The notes below the pieces were generated by a model that had not been told where the DNA came from, made no database searches, and saw nothing but the letters and a program-made list of their open reading frames with translations. A DNA stretch of 24,396 bases from a virus, in IMG/VR virus record IMGVR_UViG_3300032284_000439, positions 1 through 24,396 of that record. One strand, 5' to 3'. Shown here piece after piece: positions 21,741 to 24,396 of this stretch (the first letter of the stretch is position 1; the number at the start of each line of letters is the position of its first letter). A program made the translations under genes and the position numbers.

Positions 21741-21769
21741 TTTGTAACCACTTACTAACTTTTTGTCAA
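21741..21769 (-). promoter_or_regulatory. Sigma70-like promoter candidate before the head operon
   Basis: On the minus strand a perfect TTGACA (-35; 21769-21764) is separated by exactly 17 nt from TACAAA (21746-21741; 4 of 6 -10 matches). Transcription would begin about at 21734, leaving almost only the ribosome site before ATG 21722. That very short leader weakens the case, although the position just before the head-assembly genes is fitting. Confidence 0.4.
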
Positions 21770-21775
21770 GTGGGT

Positions 21776-21801
21776 GGGGGGTATTTAGCGACATACCCCC
21801 C
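21776..21801. repeat. Perfect 9-bp GC-rich inverted repeat
   Basis: GGGGGGTAT (21776-21784) and ATACCCCCC (21793-21801) pair perfectly around an 8-nt loop (TTAGCGAC on the plus strand). Neither strand has a T-run after the stem, so it is not a normal Rho-independent terminator. It sits between the micro-ORFs and the promoter-like site, so it may pause polymerase, stop RNA decay, or be a protein-binding site. Confidence 0.65.
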
Positions 21802-21818
21802 AATGTCGTTAAGCGAAA

Positions 21819-21854
21819 TTACTTACGCTTGTGTTTGCGTGCTTTGCGTGCCAT
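21819..21854 (-). CDS. Micro-ORF, 11 aa basic peptide (MARKARKHKRK)
   Basis: An 11-codon frame ending TAA with AAGGAG 7 nt before ATG 21854; nothing in frame extends it upstream. All residues except Met and three alanines are Arg, Lys or His. It shares the 13-nt sequence ATGGCACGCAAAG with the 13-codon frame about 80 nt upstream, so the two look like duplicates. It may encode a real peptide, or act as a leader whose translation influences the hairpin at 21776-21801. Function unknown. Confidence 0.45.
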   Translation of the reverse strand: MARKARKHKRK

Positions 21855-21929
21855 GATGCAACTCCTTGAGCAGCGGCCACCTTTTAAAAGGGAAGGCAGC
21901 CAGACCCTTCTTCCTTTGCAAGGAAAATC

Positions 21930-21971
21930 TTACCGTCTGGTTTTCTTGCCTTTGCGTGCCATCTTGTACAT
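21930..21971 (-). CDS. Micro-ORF, 13 aa basic peptide (MYKMARKGKKTRR)
   Basis: A 13-codon frame on the minus strand, ATG 21971 to TAA 21930-21932, with AAAGGA 6 nt before the start, a spacing as good as those of the neighbouring full-length genes. It is followed by a TTCCTT-GCA-AAGGAA hairpin. A second in-frame ATG gives MARKGKKTRR, which aligns with MARKARKHKRK of the next micro-ORF. Very basic, no other recognisable feature. Confidence 0.45.
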   Translation of the reverse strand: MYKMARKGKKTRR

Positions 21972-21994
21972 GATAAATCCTTTGTGAGTAAGTG

Positions 21995-22165
21995 TTAACT
22001 TTTGGCGTAAGACCTTTGTGTCCTACCGCCAGTTGAGTTTTTAACACCAGTTTGCCTGTATGTCAATCCTGGACCAGAAGATTCTTTTCTTAAAGTTTCA
22101 GAACTGACTCTAGGCTGATCTGCCCTCGGCTGCGTTTGCGGTCCCCCGACATTTTTAGTTGCCAT
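21995..22165 (-). CDS. Hypothetical protein after the portal, 56 aa
   Basis: A 56-aa hydrophilic, likely disordered protein beginning MATKNVGGPQTQPRADQPRV and ending RTQRSYAKS. It is tied to the portal gene: portal stop TGA and this ATG share a base (TGATG), with AAGGTGG just before. A tandem ATG three bases upstream could also start it. It contains no motif or membrane segment and I do not recognise a family. Basic (Lys/Arg) and Gln/Ser-rich composition is similar to the other small genes around the portal and scaffold. Coding is supported by the overlap and the ribosome site rather than by homology. Confidence 0.6.
   Translation of the reverse strand: MATKNVGGPQTQPRADQPRVSSETLRKESSGPGLTYRQTGVKNSTGGRTQRSYAKS
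22038..22066 (-). promoter_or_regulatory. Second sigma70-like promoter candidate, within the 56-aa gene
   Basis: The minus strand reads TTGACA (22066-22061), a 17-nt spacer, then TAAAAA (22043-22038), 4 of 6 -10 matches. Transcription would start near 22031 inside the 3' end of the 56-aa gene and run into the micro-ORFs and head genes. Coding constraint in the same bases lowers confidence. Two such matches within 300 nt upstream of the head operon are nonetheless suggestive. Confidence 0.35.
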
Positions 22166-23790
22166 CATCCCACCTTTTTAAGATCAGGTTTACCCTCTTT
22201 GACTTGCGGAGGAGCTGGGGGTTGCCCAGCTTTCTTTTCCTCCATTCGTTTTAGGCGATCTTTCAACTCCTCTTTCATGGGGGGTTCGATCAAGTCCAAC
22301 AAGGACTCTTTATCAATTGCACCCGCCTTGAGTAAGTTAAACGCCAATTGTCTATTGTCTTCCATGAAGATGGGGGAATTGCTGTGCGCGTCCACCTTCA
22401 CCGTAAAGTTCTTTGTGAATTGTTCTGCAATGAATGCGTGACCAGCTGTGTCTCTGAAGTGCGTGTCATCATAGAGTTGCATTGCTTTGAGATACAAAGT
22501 AGCCAGTTTCTCCAGGCTGTCTTCGATCACCAGAGCGCGTTTTTTAGTCCTGGACGATCCAAGTCTAGCCAGTTGTGAGGCGTGACCCGCAGAACGAACC
22601 CCCGCCTCTCCCTTACCAGAGAGAACATTACCGATACCAGATGCCTCTTCAAACATAGCATCCACCTCTCTGATCTCGGTGAACAGATCAGGTGGCATAT
22701 TGGGAGCCATTTTTTCTACTTTGGCGTTGGGCATATCTGTAGAGAGTAACCCCCCCGCGCGGTTGAGTGCGAAATTCTTCTCATCTAAGATGCCTGTAAA
22801 TCCGATCAGAGCCGTAGGGGGAGATACCTGTTTGGACAAGAGATCAAGTATCTCTGTCATGCGTCTGTTTCTCAGCTGCTGCAGATACACCAGGCGTTGC
22901 ACTTCACTTGCACCCCAGTAGTAGTCATAGAGCGGATTAGGGCAAATCTGAATGAAAGGCAATTCACCTTTGATGAAGAGTGACTCACCTGGGCGGTCAT
23001 AAATGATGACATCTGGGTCTGCCTTGGTGACTACGCGGTAATCTTTTTCATCATCATCCCAGACCCAGAGTTCTGTCATCTCAACGGTATCTTCTGAGAC
23101 TTCTGCCTTGTACCTGTTGCCACCCGCCAAATCCAGATTGACGTTACCGTAAATGGTTGGGTTGGATTGACTGATAATGATACGTTCTAACCCGTTGGCA
23201 ATTTCTGTGCGTTCATGGGGCATAGAACCTACGCGCTGCACAATCTCTTCCCGTCTGGGGTGAGAGTACAAGCGAGAGTACAGTTCAGACTTGGTGATGT
23301 AGTATTTTTGAATCAACGCCTCTTGTCTGTCTGTGTAGGTGATGTCTTCTCTCAGAACACCCATGCTGCCAGGCTCCACCATGTAGGGGTGGATGCCGTT
23401 GTTCATAATCAGTTTGACGTAGGTTGTTCCGTAGACGAGAGACCAGGTGGTTGCCGTTGAGAACACCTGGTCAGCATTCGAGTTGAGCCATTCATCATTC
23501 AGCGCCTTGGTCAGCACTGGGACTTTCTGGTGTTCGTTGGGTGGCGTAGATGCCCCCAGGTTGATGCTGAACCTGGTGGTCTCAGCTGAGTACAGGAAAG
23601 AGGTCAGCTGATCCAGATGAGGGAAAATCTTGTTGTAAAGAGCTGGAGCCTCATCAGGACCGTTACCAAACAGATACCAATTGCGTAGAGAGGCGTAATC
23701 TACCTTGCGAGAGTTCAGAGACACTTCGCACTTGTAAATTACATTTCTGAAAAACTCATCTCTCTCTTGCGCGTTCTTTGGTATCTTCAT
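22165..23790 (-). CDS. Portal protein, 541 aa
   Basis: A 541-aa protein with the layout of phage portal proteins: helical N-terminal wing (ERDEFFRNVIYKCEVSLNSR, YASLRNWYLFGNGPDEAPAL, FPHLDQLTSFLYSAETTRFS), a central region with QVFSTATTWSLVYGTTYVKL and VEPGSMGVLREDI, then strands around MTELWVWDDDEKDYR and a stem/clip (PFIQICPNPLYDYYWGASEV, QQLRNRRMTEILDLLSKQV). Long C-terminal helices follow (MFEEASGIGNVLSGKGEAGV, AGHASQLARLGSSRTKKRAL, DSLEKLATLYLKAMQLYD). The portal is the dodecameric vertex through which DNA is packaged and ejected. The start shares an ATGA with the preceding gene's stop, and the Pro-rich basic C-terminus runs into the 56-aa gene. The length is normal for podovirus-type portals. 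Confidence 0.88.
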   Translation of the reverse strand: MKIPKNAQERDEFFRNVIYKCEVSLNSRKVDYASLRNWYLFGNGPDEAPALYNKIFPHLDQLTSFLYSAETTRFSINLGASTPPNEHQKVPVLTKALNDEWLNSNADQVFSTATTWSLVYGTTYVKLIMNNGIHPYMVEPGSMGVLREDITYTDRQEALIQKYYITKSELYSRLYSHPRREEIVQRVGSMPHERTEIANGLERIIISQSNPTIYGNVNLDLAGGNRYKAEVSEDTVEMTELWVWDDDEKDYRVVTKADPDVIIYDRPGESLFIKGELPFIQICPNPLYDYYWGASEVQRLVYLQQLRNRRMTEILDLLSKQVSPPTALIGFTGILDEKNFALNRAGGLLSTDMPNAKVEKMAPNMPPDLFTEIREVDAMFEEASGIGNVLSGKGEAGVRSAGHASQLARLGSSRTKKRALVIEDSLEKLATLYLKAMQLYDDTHFRDTAGHAFIAEQFTKNFTVKVDAHSNSPIFMEDNRQLAFNLLKAGAIDKESLLDLIEPPMKEELKDRLKRMEEKKAGQPPAPPQVKEGKPDLKKVG

Positions 23791-24308
23791 GTTTGTACTT
23801 TCAAGCCTTCATGGTCAATCATTGTGCCTGGTCCCGCTTTGGGGGGCGTGAACGAACCTATATCTTTGGGCATGATGCTCACAGATTCATCAGCGACAGG
23901 CTTAAACTGCCCGCCCATGACAGATTTGAGGTTGATATTACCACCATTCCCCCACATAACGCTATCCCCTGGGCGTTGTTCTCTGGGTTGCTCGGCAGCA
24001 ATCCTCTTGTTGTTTGCCTCCATTGCCTCAGTAGCCTTTGCAAACTCTTTGTCAGACAATTTGTTCTTGCGTTTGAGGTAACCATCCTGGTGTTCCCCCG
24101 CTTTGGTGGATTTGATGTTGGTCATATCAAAATCAATTGCCAACTGTTTGAGATTTGCGTCTGTTGCCTTTGTTTTCTGGGATTTGATCGCTATAGGTTG
24201 CAAAAAAACAACCGACAACTCGGCTCCGCACCCTTTTATGGGGCATTTAGCCTCCCTAGACTCAAAAACACCATGACTTGCACAGAAATAATCTTTTAAA
24301 ACACCCAT
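23787..24308 (-). CDS. Zinc-ribbon-like hypothetical phage protein, 173 aa
   Basis: A 173-aa protein with an N-terminal metal-binding pattern: Cys9-x2-His12-x9-Cys22-x4-Cys27 (CASHG...CPIKGC). It continues with a helical, Lys-rich middle (KATDANLKQLAIDFDMTNIK, KRKNKLSDKEFAKATEAM), QPREQRPGDSVMWG, and a C-terminal Gly/Pro-rich end. I recall similar proteins (MGVLKDY.C..HG.FES, MTNIKST..GE, QPREPRPGDSV.WG) immediately before portal genes in other phages; no function is known. It could serve packaging, for example as a DNA or terminase contact, but that is inference. AGGGGG lies 5 nt before the ATG, and its stop overlaps the portal start (ATGA). Confidence 0.7.
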   Translation of the reverse strand: MGVLKDYFCASHGVFESREAKCPIKGCGAELSVVFLQPIAIKSQKTKATDANLKQLAIDFDMTNIKSTKAGEHQDGYLKRKNKLSDKEFAKATEAMEANNKRIAAEQPREQRPGDSVMWGNGGNINLKSVMGGQFKPVADESVSIMPKDIGSFTPPKAGPGTMIDHEGLKVQT

Positions 24309-24310
24309 TT

Positions 24311-24396
24311 TTACCCCCTTTTTGACAAAATTTCGCTGATTTGACTGTAATCATGCCTGTTTACAGGTCCTAAAGTGACCTTTGGAACCCCGTTGA
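24311..24396 (-). CDS. 3' end of an upstream gene (partial)
   Basis: One minus-strand frame is open from the window edge to TAA 24311-24313. It encodes 27 residues (NGVPKVTLGPVNRHDYSQI, then SEILSKRG), and its stop lies 2 nt before the start of the zinc-ribbon-like gene. The other two minus frames are interrupted by stops. The short distance and the shared AGGGGG at its end make a real gene likely. Too little is visible to name it; the packaging terminase or a small assembly gene could lie here. Confidence 0.55.
   Translation of the reverse strand, partial: NGVPKVTLGPVNRHDYSQISEILSKRG

Noticed and set aside
24321-24351. Plus-strand TTGACA with TGTAAT 18 nt later
   Set aside because: It points away from every minus-strand gene here and overlaps coding sequence and a ribosome site; likely chance in an AT-rich stretch.
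1-24396. tRNA genes, CRISPR arrays, insertion sequences, integrase or att sites
   Set aside because: None could be recognised on either strand; the repeats seen are coding repeats inside virion genes.

Overview
The window reads as the virion-assembly and lysis half of a tailed, podovirus-like double-stranded DNA phage. Portal, scaffold-like, major capsid, tail adaptor, beta-propeller nozzle, S74 tail fibre, large internal virion proteins, a 3-TM holin and an M15 endolysin follow one another in that order. Almost everything is on the minus strand, and starts and stops overlap tightly (ATGA, TAATG, TGATG), which indicates a few long polycistronic transcripts. I see no tRNA, CRISPR array, integrase, transposase or attachment site. 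The terminase is not in the window; the gene cut at the right edge lies upstream of the portal cluster, so the packaging genes may lie beyond it. The host cannot be fixed from sequence. Strong AAGGAG-type ribosome sites suggest a Gram-negative bacterium, and the short hypothetical genes resemble those of uncultured aquatic phages (this is from memory, not a search).

In the direction of minus-strand transcription (right to left), 24.4-22.2 kb holds the 3' end of an unknown gene, a zinc-finger-like protein and the portal. 22.2-21.0 kb is a patchwork of small genes: a 56-aa gene, two tandem micro-ORFs of 13 and 11 codons with strong ribosome sites, two sigma70-like promoter matches, a perfect GC-rich hairpin, a proline-rich 161-aa protein and a 60-aa protein. 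21.0-18.2 kb carries scaffold, major capsid and three small head or decoration proteins. 18.2-13.9 kb carries adaptor, nozzle (with six inserted Gly/Ser beta repeats) and tail fibre.

13.9-11.9 kb is a run of short virion-associated or accessory genes. 11.9-4.4 kb is devoted to four large low-complexity or coiled-coil proteins that fit the internal (ejection) proteins of short-tailed phages. 4.4-0.9 kb holds small basic proteins, a 2-TM protein, a beta-rich structural protein and the lysis cassette. At the left edge a plus-strand GT-A-type glycosyltransferase runs against the cassette and overlaps its last gene by 4 bases.

The most notable observation is a likely programmed -1 ribosomal frameshift in the gene before the holin. 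An in-phase A AAA AAG heptamer, followed 6 nt later by a possible stem, joins a soluble coiled-coil protein to a C-terminal transmembrane segment in the -1 frame. The shifted frame ends exactly on the holin start codon. Other points of interest are the duplicated basic micro-ORFs, the beta-repeat insertion in the nozzle, a carbohydrate-binding-like insertion in the adaptor, an N-terminal module shared by the tail fibre and a separate short protein, and a GAAA-loop hairpin just before the major capsid gene.
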